Source of the DNA: Girardinichthys multiradiatus
Lineage: Eukaryota > Chordata > Actinopteri > Cyprinodontiformes > Goodeidae
Assembly: GCF_021462225.1 (NCBI RefSeq)
Contig: NC_061800.1
Location: forward strand, 16,228,749 to 16,292,748
Reading direction: 5' to 3'
DNA: 64,000 bases
In this document: piece after piece, positions 23,631 through 37,200 of the stretch
Position numbering within the stretch: position 1 is the stretch's first letter
Layout of the letters: every line of letters starts with the position of its first letter
Translations under genes and position numbers: made by a program
The notes under the pieces: model-generated
What the model was told of the DNA's origin: nothing
The model's database searches: none
The model's input: only the letters and a program-made list of their open reading frames with translations

Positions 23631-25240
23631 CAGGTCCTTCTCAAAATATTAGCATATTGTGATAAAGTTCATTATTTTCCATAATGTAATTATGAAAATT
23701 TTACATTCATATATTTTAGATTCATTGCACACTAACTGAAATATTTCAGGTCTTTTATTGTCTTAATACGGATGATTTTGGCATACAGCTCATGAAAACC
23801 CAAAATTCCTATCTCACAAAATTAGCATATTTCATCCGACCAATAAAAGAAAAGTGTTTTTAATACAAAAAACGTCAACCTTCAAATAATCATGTACAGT
23901 TATGCACTCAATACTTGGTCGGGAATCCTTTTGCAGAAATGACTGCTTCAATGCGGCGTGGCATGGAGGCAATCAGCCTGTGGCACTGCTGAGGTCTTAT
24001 GGAGGCCCAGGATGCTTCGATAGCGGCCTTTAGCTCATCCAGAGTGTTGGGTCTTGAGTCTCTCAACGTTCTCTTCACAATATCCCACAGAGTCTCTATG
24101 GGGTTCAGGTCAGGAGAGTTGGCAGGCCAATTGAGCACAGTGATACCATGGTCAGTAAACCATTTACCAGTGGTTTTGACACTGTGAGCAGGTGCCAGGT
24201 CGTGCTGAAAAATGAAATCTTCATCTCCATAAAGCTTTTCAGCAGATGGAAGCATGAAGTGCTCCAAAATCTCCTGATAGCTAGCTGCATTGACCCTGCC
24301 CTTGATAAAACACAGTGGACCAACACCAGCAGCTGACACGGCACCCCAGACCATCACTGACTGTGGGTACTTGACACTGGACTTCTGGCATTTTGGCATT
24401 TCCTTCTCCCCAGTCTTCCTCCAGACTCTGGCACCTTGATTTCCGAATGACATGCAGAATTTGCTTTCATCCGAAAAAAGTACTTTGGACCACTGAGCAA
24501 CAGTCCAGTGCTGCTTCTCTGTAGCTCAGGTCAGGCGCTTCTGCTGCTGTTTCTGGTACAAAAGTGGCTTGACCTGGGGAATGCGGCACCTGTAGCCCAT
24601 TTCCTGCACACGCCTGTGCACGGTGGCTCTGGATGTTTCTACTCCAGACTCAGTCCACTGCTTCCGCAGGTCCCCCAAGGTCTGGAATCGGCCCTTCTCC
24701 ACAATCTTCCTCAGGGTCCGGTCACCTCTTCTCGTTGTGCAGCGTTTTCTGCCACACTTTTTCCTTCCCACAGACTTCCCACTGAGGTGCCTTGATACAG
24801 CACTCTGGGAACAGCCTATTCGTTCAGAAATGTCTTTCTGTGTCTTACCCTCTTGCTTGAGGGTGTCAATGGTGGCCTTCTGGACAGCAGTCAGGTCGGC
24901 AGTCTTACCCATGATTGGGGTTTTGAGTGATGAACCAGGCTGGGAGTTTTAAAGGCCTCAGGAATCTTTTGCAGGTGTTTAGAGTTAACTCGTTGATTCA
25001 GATGATTAGGTTCATAGCTCGTTTAGAGACCCTTTTAATGATATGCTAATTTTGTGAGATAGGAATTTTGGGTTTTCATGAGCTGTATGCCAAAATCATC
25101 CGTATTAAGACAATAAAAGACCTGAAATATTTCAGTTAGTGTGAAATGAATCTAAAATATATGAATGTTAAATTTTCATCATGACATTATGGAAAATAAT
25201 GAACTTTATCACAATATGCTAATATTTTGAGATGGACCTG
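23631..25240 (-). mobile_element. Tc1/mariner element, family 2 (TIR CAGGTCCTTCTC), complete
   Basis: It is 1610 bp and bounded by TA at 23629-23630 and 25241-25242. Each end carries two related sites: outer TCTCAAAATATTAGCATATT and inner TCTCACAAAATTAGCATATT, about 170 bp apart, so it is an IR/DR-type transposon. Confidence 0.95.
23908..24912 (-). pseudogene. Tc1 DD34E transposase, family 2, one nonsense codon
   Basis: It would be a 334-residue transposase starting [20 protein letters not shown] (HTH), with [17 protein letters not shown] and [12 protein letters not shown]. The only break seen is TGG to TGA after QKRLT (near 24528). Confidence 0.92.
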
Positions 25241-25242
25241 TA

Positions 25243-25942
25243 CATTCTTCCATTTTTGTGCAGAAAAAAAAAATCTTCCGACTGCCAATCCTTTTTCTCA
25301 GTGACATTCAAATTTCTAACCATCTTAAAGCATTTGAAATACACACCTTAAAAGCAAGAAATTGCCAACCAGCTTCTCATAGACCCCAGTATAAAAATCT
25401 AATTAGGTTTTTCAAGACGTTTACAGTGGATCTTGGCCTTTAACTTTCTGTGTACCCGTTTTCAACACCAAGACAATAATTTTTCAATTAGAAGTTTTCA
25501 GTCCCAAGATTCATCAAGTATTTCCTCTCCTTGTTTTACATTTGAGGCATCAGTTTGAACTCTTACTTCTTAGATTCAAACGTCTTTAACAGGTTTCTGG
25601 TAAAACCTGATTTCATTTAATACGTCTGCTCTGCTTCACTACAGCTTTTCAGCAAACTGGAGATCACCCCCTCACTTAGAGCATTCAAACTGCATTTTCA
25701 GCATCAAATGCTATTTTTCAAGTTTTATTTAAGCTTTTTTTATTTCACCTTAATTTACAGGGTCCTTTTACGATTCATTTTCTGCATAAATAAAACTATT
25801 TTATAGCAGCTGAAATGTTAGTTCACATGTACCTGACTGTATGCTGTCCTAGAAATGACTTATTTAATAAAAACTTATTAAAATCACAAATGAAGTAAAA
25901 AGTGAAATACAAACACAAACACTCTTACACTTTGTACTGAAA
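25243..25942. other. intergenic region downstream of itprid2
   Basis: AT-rich and without recognisable elements. It separates the family 2 transposon from the presumed itprid2 3' end. Confidence 0.6.
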
Positions 25943-28179
25943 ATAAATATATCTTTATTATTATCATCTCTACAGTGACCCCTCCCTATATCACACTTAG
26001 GACGACATTGATACAAAATACACATCATCATCATCATCATCATCATTATTAGACATAGACAGAAATTTATAACCACCAACATTCAGACAGTAAAGTGTAA
26101 TTAAGAGTGGATTCTTGATCTAAAAATGATAAACAGTGTTTGTCCAGCAGATATGTGTTTGTGAACATGACAGCAGGCTCAAAGGTTGCGTTAATAAAAA
26201 TCTGGAGAGCTCCCAGGCCTGGAAAAATGTTTTCAGGCCACATGATGATTACACCTGAGCCAAATGTACATGTTGCAGAACATTTGTAAATGGGACTGAT
26301 AACTCAGCTCTGCAATAGCAAGCTAAACTTTGAGCTTAAGTTTAAAGTTTACATAAATCCTCCCAATGCAAATCAGCTCTCAGCAGAGAAATTTACAAAT
26401 ATTCTGGTCTTGTGCAAAACATTTGTACAGTTATTGTCCAAATAAGAAGAGGAAAAAAATAAAGTTAGAAGTCTCAGCCAATCACGTTCAACTTATACGT
26501 GTACAGTCCGTCTCCCTCTTAATTTAATAACTGTCTGCTCAAAAACCTGTGAAGCACCACAAAGAAACTGAACTCCCACTTTTAATGCTTTAGGGAAAGA
26601 AAAGTAGTATTTAACATAATTTGATCAAAGTGTTCTGCTGATTCAGTGGAGTCTTCTATATTAGAGGTGCAGTACCTCTGAAATGTTTGCAATGACCCAC
26701 TGAGAATCTAAGAAAATTAACAAAAACTTCAACAAAATAGAGTCAATACGTTTACATTATTGCACGCATTTGTCATCCAAATGAAACTAACATGCTGACG
26801 CAGCAAAAGCTCAAACATAGCCATCCTCATCACTTCAACTTACTCTAACCTCTGACCTTTAACCCTCAGCACCTCTCGGTAAAACGCATTGATCACTTTC
26901 TACACCTTGCTCGCCACACACAAAACAACCCATGTCAGAAGTAGTTAAGAGATTGTAAACCAGCTGAAAACAAGGAAAACTGTTCAACTGAGCCCCTTTG
27001 AGGAAATGTTCATGCTGTTTAACGCTGCTGTTTTTTAATTGCATGGTGCAGAAATAAAAATGATTTTTTTTGGAATCAGAAATTTGAGACATCTATCATT
27101 TTGATTTTGTTTTTACACTTTTATTCATCAGTTTAACGGTATAACCCCAATTGTTGGAGCAACCTTCTCTTCTATAAGGTGACTGAAAGGTGGTGATTGA
27201 AGCAGAAGCATGACGATGATGATTGTGATGAGGATGATTATGCATAATAATTCTGCCAATTTCTCTATAAAACTGGTCAAAACTGCATTTCCTAAGGTGA
27301 TATGTACATGGAAGAAGTGAAAAAAGACCAAAAACAACAAAAATGCTCACAGTGAGTCTGAGAAAGCTCTGATTAAAACTGAGCAAAGAAAACTTTCACC
27401 AAATCATCCATTAGCACATTCTGAGAGGATGTTAAGAGATGTTAAAGACTCAATCCATGACGGATTAAATCATAGCTTCTTTTCCTTTAAGTTTTACGAC
27501 ATTTGTCTGAATAATTTCTGCCTCACCCTGCAGAGCAGCATTTTTATTAAAATATTTTTATTTTTACTTACTGCTAGTTTTTTGTTGTAAATAAAACATA
27601 AATATGACTGTATGAACCAGATACGTAATCTGCTTCAAACTAACAGGTTCAACATGTACAAAAACATTTTAAATTTAAATTCAAGCAAATTACAAGTCAA
27701 TCAGTTTGGCTAGAGGCACAAATTAAAAAAGACAGCAATCTTTAAAATGAACATAAGTGCAAGAAAATAGGAAGTATTGTATAACTACTTTCATACAAGA
27801 TGCTGTTTGTAGTGGTGATTCTAGATGAAGTACTCGTAGTATTAGTGGCAGTAGTGGTAGCTGAATTGTTATGGATGTTGACCACAGCTTTTTTTTTTTA
27901 TATAACAAAAGAGAAAAAAAAAAAAGAGGTGAGAAGTTGACACATTCTGACTGATAATCCGAAAAGTGGAAGCCTGACATCTGTGGGGTCAGGAATTCTG
28001 GAGGTGGTGCCACGGGTGGTGTTGGAGGGGTTCGCCACAGATGGATCATCAGTGTTACCAACATACAGTGCCACAAGCACATAGCGTTGTACAGTGTTAC
28101 TCGGGTGTACAGTGTTAATGACAGGCAGTGGTTTTTGTTCAGGCTGCGGTTACTAAGGCGGAGGTGACGTTCCGCGGGG
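25943..28179 (-). other. itprid2: itprid2 probable 3'UTR
   Basis: No coding potential follows the stop. AATAAA on the minus strand (TTTATT at 25954-25959) is a candidate poly(A) signal, which would give a 3'UTR of about 2.2 kb. Others occur, for example near 27118. The end is a guess. Confidence 0.35.
26024..26050. repeat. (CAT)n simple repeat
   Basis: About eight CAT units, ending in CATTATT. Confidence 0.9.
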
Positions 28180-28287
28180 CTACACAGGGTGTTGCCGGGC
28201 AGAAAAGGGTGAGCCCTGTGGAGACGCAGCAGCCAGCAGCTCGTTGTAGATCTCCCGTCGGACCTCCTGGGCCAAGCTCTCTCGGAT
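28180..28287 (-). CDS. itprid2: itprid2 last coding exon with stop codon
   Basis: It encodes [20 protein letters not shown] and [15 protein letters not shown], then TAG at 28182-28180. Acceptor TTTCCAG. Confidence 0.93.
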   Translation of the reverse strand: MRESLAQEVRREIYNELLAAASPQGSPFSARQHPV

Positions 28288-31200
28288 CTGGAAAACAAGA
28301 TGCTGGTAAGACGATGGTATTAGGGTTTGATTGCTGCAAAGAAAACAAAGAACTACCATCCAAAAAAACTCCACTTGTTCAAGTTATTACTTTTATAAAC
28401 CTGCAACAATTGTTCTTGTACCTCTCTAATAAGCTGTTGAAAGTTCTCGGCTCTGCATTTTCCTGCGTCTCCTTCCCTCTCTGGTGCCTCATTTTTGTCT
28501 CCTCCTTTTTCTTCTTCAACCCCTTCACTGTCTCTCTGACCCTCCTCCATGTGCATGTTAGGTCGACCAGGAGGGGCAGGGGTTATGTTGATTGATGCAC
28601 GATACACCCCTTGCCTCTGCTTGCCATCGTCTCCTTCTCTTCCGACCGGACTGGGCGAGCGGGTGGAGGGGACGCTGGAGGGGCCGCGGCCATTGTAGCC
28701 TAGCTCTGACTGGAGGAAGAACTGCTCTCTGAGGAGGTCTGATACCTGGTTCAGACAGGAAATGAGACAGAAAAAGCAGCATATTAAGTGAAGTGAAGAT
28801 GTATTTGTCTTCTTATCAGTGATTGTGAGTTACTACGTGTGCTGACCGGCTCCATGGCTCTCAGTGCAGATGCAGTGGACAGGCTCTCGACACTGCTGTC
28901 TCTATGAAGACCCTGGAAAAACAACAGGACTTTCTTAAACAGTCGCATCATGTAAAGTTTGTGAAATAAGTGCAAACATAAACCACCTCAATCCAGTTTA
29001 GTATGTGTAGCATATATTTGGTAAACATCTGTACACATATTCTTACTCTGAGATGTGAGTGCGGCGTTAGATCCAGTAGTCTGTCTTCCAGCTGTTGTTC
29101 CAGCTCCTGGAGTTCCTCTCTGACCGCTGACCTCAGACACTGAAGCTGCTCTGCCTCTATCCTGCAAAACAAACAAAACAAAAAAACACACACACACACA
29201 CAATCATTAACAGAAGCAAACAACCAGGTTGGCTTTATAACAGCTCTAGGTTTCTGTGCAGCATGAATGTGTTTGTTATTGTGTGTCACCTGTCAGCAGG
29301 ACTCAGGTGCTTGTAAACGACAGCCTGCTGCCGCATGATTGACAGCTCCAGGTCCATCATTTGATTGCGGAACATGTTGAGACTGCGCCTCTTCTGCTGA
29401 AACTCTGCCAGAGACTGGAAAACAAATATTCACCGTTAACGGATTATGCTTGAAGTCTTTTAGATCACAGTGGCTCGCAAAAGTATTCTAGAGAATTCCT
29501 GTAATTTACAATTGTTGCCGTAGATTCTCAGATGGATTTAGGTCTCGACTTTGACTGGGCCATTTGAACATGTAAATACAGGTCATTCTCAAAATATTAG
29601 CATATTGTGATAAAGTTCATTATTTTCCATAATGTCATGATGAAAATTTAACATTCATATATTTTAGATTCATTGCACACTAACTGAAATATTTCAGGTC
29701 TTTTATTGTCTTAATACGGATGATTTTGGCATACAGCTCATGAAAACCCAAAATTCCTATCTCACAAAATTAGCATATTTCATCCGACCAATAAAAGAAA
29801 AGTGTTTTTAATACAAAAAACATCAACCTTCAAATAATCATGTACAGTTATGCACTCAATACTTGGTCGGGAATCCTTTTGCAGAAATGACTGCTTCAAT
29901 GCGGCGTGGCATGGAGGCAATCAGCCTGTGGCACTGCTGAGGTCTTATGGAGGCCCAGGATGCTTCGATAGCAGCCTTTAGCTCATCCAGAGTGTTGGGT
30001 CTTGAGTCTCTCAACGTTCTCTTCACAATATCGCACAGATTCTCTATGGGGTTCAGGTCAGGAGAGTTGGCAGGCCAATTGAGCACAGTGATACCATGGT
30101 CAGTAAACCATTTACCAGTGGTTTTGGCACTGTGAGCAGGTGCCAGGTCGTGCTGAAAAATGAAATCTCCATAAAGCTTTTCAGCAGATGGAAGCATGAA
30201 GTGCTCCAAAATCTCCTGATAGCTAGCTGCATTGACCCTGCCCTTGATAAAACACAGTGGACCAACACCAGCAGCTGACACGGCACCCCAGACCATCACT
30301 GACTGTGGGTACTTGACACTGGACTTCTGGCATTTTGGCATTTCCTTCTCCCCAGTCTTCCTCCAGACTCTGGCACCTTGATTTCTGAATGACATGCAGA
30401 ATTTGCTTTCATCCGAAAAAAGTACTTTGGACCACTGAGCAACAGTCCAGTGCTGCTTCTCTGTAGCCCAGGTCTGGGGAATGCAGCACCTGTAGCCCAT
30501 TTCCTGCACACGCCTGTGCACGGTGGCTCTGGATGTTTCTACTCCAGACTCAGTCCACTGCTTCCGCAGGTCCCCCAAGGTCTGGAATCGGCCCTTCTCC
30601 ACAATCTTCCTCAGGGTCCGGTCACCTCTTCTCGTTGTGCAGCGCTTTCTGCCACACTTTTTCCTTCCCACAGACTTCCCACTGAGGTGCCTTGATACAG
30701 CACTCTGGGAACAGCCTATTCGTTCAGAAATGTCTTTCTGTGTCTTATCCTCTTGCTTGAGGGTGTCAATAGTGGCCTTCTGGACAGCAGTCAGGTCGGC
30801 AGTCTTACCCATGATGGGGGTTTTGAGTGATGAACCAGGCTGGGAGTTTTAAAGGCCTCAGGAATCTTTTGCAGGTGTTTAGAGTTAACTCGTTGATTCA
30901 GATGATTAGGTTCATAGCTCGTTTAGAGACCCTTTTAATGATATGCTAATTTTGTGAGATAGGAATTTTGGGTTTTCATGAGCTGTATGCCAAAATCATC
31001 TGTATTAAGACAATAAAAGACCTGAAATATTTCAGTTAGTGTGCAATGAATCTAAAATATATGAATGTTAAATTTTCATCATGACATTATGGAAAATAAT
31101 GAACTTTATCACAATATGCTAATATTTTGAGAAGGACCAGTATGCTTTAATCTATTCCATATCATTGTAGCTGTGGCTGTGTGATTAGGTGATGGGTTTA

Positions 31201-34200
31201 CCATTTTAAGAGGCATCTGGTTCATTAATTAATATGAATCAAAAAGAAAACAACTCCAATAAAATTGCTATTAGATTCAACTGACAAACCTCTTATGCAT
31301 AAAATGCACAGAAAGCTTTTCAGAGACGAAAAGGTGTAGAGACATACCTGCTGGCTGGTGGCAGTTGCTCTGAGCTCACCAAACAAATCAGGAGAATTGA
31401 TCCGGCTCTGGAGGGTAAAAATAAGTTAGGCCAACCAGGAGAAAACTACAAGCTAAAATGACATGTTAGAGCAGGAGGAGAGAAATCTACCAGTCAGGAA
31501 ACTATAGGGGCTATGGCTGTAAAATGACAAATGTAGCTTTAAGATTAGTGACAGGATGTAAATCTACATCATGCTGAAGAGCAACAAGAAACATTTTATT
31601 GCTTTGTATGTTAGAAAGATGTAACTATAAAAGAAGAGCTATAGAACAACAGCCGATGGCGATTGAAGGGAGTGGAGAGGACCAACCTGACTGAGACTCT
31701 GAACCGTTCCCCTGATCTCATGCAGAACCTTCCTCAGCTGCATCTCGGTGCTGGACGGGCATCGTCCTGGTCCCGAACCTGGTGCTGCAGTAGGAGGGAG
31801 CCCAGGGAGAAGATGGGGGCTCACGTTGTACCCTTGTGTACCGTAATATGGGGAACCAAACTGGTGCCCGTAAGGAGCAGCGGGGAAAGGTAATGAATGA
31901 CTGAATGAGGTGTGGTATCCCTGTAGGTGCATCGGAGGGGTTCCAGGAGGTAAGGGACCCAAACCGATGTCGTGAGGAGCTGAGGAGGGATGGGGCTGAT
32001 GTAAGTTGATGAGGCTGCCGTGTGGTGGGACTGGGGGAGTTGTGGGCTGGTGCAGACTGGTAAGACTAGAGTAGTGACAGACTGAAGGGTTGTGCTGGTT
32101 AGAAACGTAAGGAGGACTGACATACTGGTATGGAGAATAGGGGTAAGAACTAAGACTAGGAAAGAGGCTGGTTTCAGAGCCCAGCACTGAAGCACTGTGT
32201 TTTGGGGGCATCGGGTTGCTTGGACTCCAACTTTGTTGGTTTTGGTTGGTGTTCAGCTGGAAGTGGCTAGGCTGCTGATGACTGGATGACAGATCGGGAA
32301 CACTCTGGGTGCTCCAGGACTGGCTGTGTCCTGGGGACCAATCAGGAGGAGGGCTGGAGCCATGCATGGAATGAGATGGTCGCATCAGGTAGCGAGGGAT
32401 GGGTTTAGGAGGAATGGGAGCTGGTGGTTTATCTTTAGAACCAGGGTTTATGATCAGAGTGGACCGACAGTTTCTTTGTTCCCCCTCATCTTTCTCAACC
32501 ACCACCTCATCTTCCTTTTGTTCTCCATCCTCCTCAGTGTATTTAAAGGAGTACCTGGGTGGGGTACAGAATGCTTCGCCTTGAGCGAATTGGATCCTGA
32601 CAGAAGACACAACTTTAGAGGGTGAGAGGAGAGAGGAAGGTAGGGAGGAAGACCTCTCCATGGGGATTAAATTACGTCTACCTGATTGTCTTCCAGGAGT
32701 TTGGGGGGGGCTGTCGCTCTGGATGCTATTGTGCTGACCCAACTGCTTCAGCTGATTTTGTTTGGCTCGATTCAGTGCACAAAAAACCGGACCGACAGAA
32801 CCAGACTCGAGAGCCTTTTCCTCAACTTTCACTGTGGGGTTTTCTGTATCTATCTGAGTCTGGGGCTCATTGCACTGTAGTTCTTCTTCTAAAATAGGCT
32901 GATTTTGAGTGTTTACTATCACTGGTTGTGGTTCTTGCTCATAAGCAGGCACTCTCTGAGTTTGATCCGGTTGTGATTCTGAGTCTGGATCAGTTCTGCC
33001 CCAGCCATCCAGTTGCCCTCCTTCTCCAGCAAGTCTGCTCGTGGGAAGTTGGTGAACTGTGTACTGTGGAACCTGCTCCAAGCTCTCTTTGTGCACCTCC
33101 TCTTCCATGGAAGTAACAATTTGTTCAGCCTTGGCAAGAGCACCAGGCCCCGCCTCGTCCTCTCTGCCATCTGGAAGCTCAAATGCCGGTTGCTCGAGCG
33201 GCTGGGGCGTGGCCACGTCTTGTGACGGGTGTGATGTCACAGTGGTCTCACTGTCACAGCTGTCACAGCTCTCCTGAACCTAAATATAATACATAAAATT
33301 CACATTTCACAAATGAGGTGAAAGAAGTACTTAGATCCCAGAACAGTACCTTTCAACATTATGTCAACATAGCACAAAAAAAATCTTGATATATAAACAT
33401 GTAGCTAAATGGCATAATTTATTTTCAGCATTCTAGACCTGATTACGGAAATTGTCATGATTTGGTGTTTTTCAAGAACGTCTTTTATTCAACCTGTCCC
33501 AGTGTGCTTACAATAATTATGGCATTGCTGGTTTCTAGTTAAGTCTTGCTTTATTTCATAAATGCTGTCATTCACCTGCTTCTAGAAAAAGGCCAAGCTA
33601 AACCCTCATTCCTTGGCAGCTACAGACCCATCTCCAAATTACTATTAATTTTAGAGAAGATTGAGGCACACCAGCCGGTTGTTTTAATCATATATAGCAT
33701 TCTTGATCAATTTCCGTATGGTTTCCAAACAGCTCATTCAAGCAGAGCGGTTTTCTGAAGCAAAGCAATGCAGGCAAATGTCACGTTCTGCTCATACAGG
33801 ACTTGACCATCAGATCATCCTCTATAGGAATATAGAGGAATTGGGTCAATGTATCAGGATCCATTTTATAGTAGTTTTTTTCATATCTGTGTGTCTAATC
33901 TGTTTCTGGTGCCACTCCAAAATACAATTCTGTTATTCCATATTATTATTTTATTTTATATATTGTGTGATCCCTTGTGTATGTTCTTTTGTATTGAAAC
34001 CCTGGCACAACAATTTCCAGCAGGATCAATAAAGATTTGATCTGATCTTAACTAAAATTTTAACTCCACTCCATTAGAGTGTACCTCAAGGTTTTGTCAT
34101 GGGGTCCTTATTTTGTTCAGGGTACATTTTAGCACTTTTAAAAGACATCTCATATTGCAGATAGACAAACACTATTCCATTATACACCCCTTTAAGGCAT

Positions 34201-37200
34201 CACGATGTTTCTTAGCTGCATTTATCTTACAAGTGCTTAGACTATGAAATTTGCATGGTAGAAACAACTATATAACAACTATATAATGGTGAATGATAAA
34301 TGGCCTGAACTTGTATAGCGCTTTAACGAGTCCCTAGAGACTCAAAAGCGCTTTACACTACAATCAGTCATTCACCTATTCATACGAACATTCACACACT
34401 GACAGTGGTGAGCTATGTTGTAGCCACAGCTGCACTGGGGCGCACTGACAGAAGTGAAGCTGCCATACAAACGGCGCCACCAGGCCCTCTGACCACAACC
34501 AACAGGCAAGGCGGGTGAAGTGTCTTGCCCAAGGACGACTGAGACGGATGAAGTAGGGGTTCGAACCTGCAACCCACCAGTTACCGGACAAACCTCTACC
34601 CTTGAGCCAATCTGTAGATCGCTCATGTTTCAGAAGTTGGGTTCCATTGTGCCATGGTCAGAACTGGATCAATGTGCTTATTTCATCAAGACTTGATTAC
34701 TGTAAATTATGATATTCCTGCAAAAACAAAACATGCTTGGAGAATCTGCTGGTTGTTCAAAAATAAACTCACCAAAACATTTAATGTCCTGCTACACTGG
34801 CAACATTAAAATTCATTAAGCGATCTTTGCTCTTACTTAGAGAGCTCTTCATGGACAAGCACTGGCATATATCACAGAACCTTTAGAGACCATATGCAGG
34901 TACCTCAGGTGCTGCAACCAGGGCTGCTGGTTACACCACACACAGGGCAGAAAACAAACGCTTTTCTCCACAATAGCTCCAGGACTCTGGAGCAGGGTGG
35001 GGCAAGAGTAGAAAAATAATCAGGTGAATATTATATTACTTTAGATTTTTTTTCTAACTAGTTTAATTGTTTTATCAGCAAGTTAACAGTTTATTTCAGT
35101 AAACAAAGTTTAACTTACATAACTAATATCAAATAATGTTGTGCTAAGGTTCATAATATGCAAGACTGACTGATTCTTCAATTCATACCACAAACAAGAG
35201 ACTGCAGCTGTCAACATTCAGCTTTGCTCTCAACGTGTCAAGACAGGCAACAAATAATTAAAAGCGTACTGCTTTCTGTGTAAGACTGGATTAACAAGCA
35301 TCAACTTGGGGCTCACAGTATTGTAGTTGATTTAAACTAAATCTTAACACTCATATATGACTTGAGGAAATGTAGTGAATTCATTTGACCTCGTACATAC
35401 AGACATACAGAAACTGATATAGAGAAATCCTCCAACCTTGTTCTTATTCCAAGAGCATACAGTGCCTTGCAAATTTATTCATATCTATAACTCAGTGGCA
35501 CACAACAAACTGCTCGGTGGGAAAGTCTTCACATTGAACTGTTTTAGATGTGACACTGAGTGGACACCCACCGTGCACCTGTTACTGCGGCGCAGCGGTG
35601 GGTGTGCAGTGGGTTCCCTTGTGGAAAAGAAACTTGCTACTATCCATTCGGAAAAATCCAAAGGGTTTTTTGCTGTTCATTTTCTTCATCAGCATATTGT
35701 GATCCCCTTCTTCATCCCTAGTCTGGTTAAATAGCCTTATATACCACCTTTGTTTTGTTTTTCCAAAGCAATACGAGGCAAATTAGCCCTCCCTCCTCGT
35801 CTGATAAGGCCATGGTAGAAAGTGTGGGAATGCAGGAAATTGTCCCGTGAAAAGCAGGAAATTGGTACGCTTGACTATGAAATCACAAACATCAGCAGAG
35901 AGTGCACGCGGAGTCTGTGGCGCTCACAGTACACGCACAGTATGCCAAACTGTGGGAGCCTTTAGCTGCTTCTCTGTTTAAGGCTCTGCCTGCCTTCATT
36001 TTCAGATGATGGATTGAACAGTGCTCTGCGAGATGTTCAATACTTTGAATGTTGGTTTTTAACCTAACTCTGCTTTAAAATTCATTTTCCCGTACCTGTC
36101 TGCCTTGTTCCTTGATCCTCTGAGGCTTTCACAGAACAGCTGAATTTGGACAGAGAAAACTACGGATTGATGGACTCTATTTACAAACTAGTTGAGGCTA
36201 ATTGTTAGCACTGGATTTCATTTAGAGGTACCTGAGTAAAGACGGCTAAATACAAACATGCCACATCTGCTGTAAAATTGAAAAAAAAAGAAGAAAACAA
36301 ACAAAAAAACAACAAAGTGAAGCTGAAAATGTTTAAATTACTAACCATTTTACCTCCATCTCAAAACTATCTGCTACTTTGTTTTAGTCAAATGATTAAA
36401 AAAAATCACAATCTATTAACTAAAATAGCAATAAAATACATATAAATCTGTGGCTGTATATTGCAAAATGCAAATATAAGCACGCAATATGCTTGGTGCT
36501 GCATTTGATTTTGTGTACAACATTTAAACTAAACTCCCACAGTCCAAAGACATGCCAGTTATGTTAATTGGTCACTCTAAATTGCCCTTAGGTGTATGAA
36601 TGAGTGTGTGCATGGTTGTTTGTGTGTTGCCCTGCGATGGACTGGCGACCTGTCCAGGGTGTACCCCGCCTCTCACCCAAAGACTGCTGGAGATAGGCAC
36701 CAGCTTCCCCGCAACCCACCATGGAATAAGCGGTAGAAAATGACTGACTGACTGACATTTAAACTAAGCATTTTACAGATTTCTACTTATGATTTAAAGT
36801 ATAGGCAGCCATTTTACTGCAGCTCTATGATGTAGAGGTAAAGAGTGAGGTGAAGACTAAATCCAAACACAAATTAAGCCAAACCTTGAGGTAGCTGCTG
36901 GAGTCACCAGAAGGCTCCTCAGCAAAACCACTGCTGTCAGACTGTTGACTAACGGTCCTTGACAAGTCTATGAGAAGGAAAAAACAACAAAAACAGAAAT
37001 ATTATCTCTGCTGTACTCTGCCAGACCTGCAGGTGGCAGGGCAGAGTTATTTACACTACATCTAGGGGGCGGGGGGTCTGTGGTTAAAACTATGAAGGTG
37101 AATATCAGAACTAACCAGTGGTTCTGGATGTTCTGGGTGGCACCGACTCGTCGTCATTAGTCTGAATCTAAACAACAAATGGAACATTTAAAAGGAGAGA

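Larger units (their letters stand above)
29468..31210 (-). mobile_element. old Tc1-like remnant interrupted by a family 2 element
   Basis: The left part (29468-29578) starts with a tip-like CAGTGGCTCGCAAAAGTATT and contains the antisense of a Tc1 transposase segment (GATGGATTTAGGTCTCGACT, TTTGACTGGGCCATTTGAAC). The right part (31141-31210, TATGCTTTAATCTATTCCAT) continues it in the usual order for this repeat. Confidence 0.6.

Noticed and set aside
34550..34625. A tRNA gene suggested by GGTTCGAACC
   Set aside because: No acceptor stem, D arm or anticodon arm can be placed around it. It belongs to a dispersed repeat.
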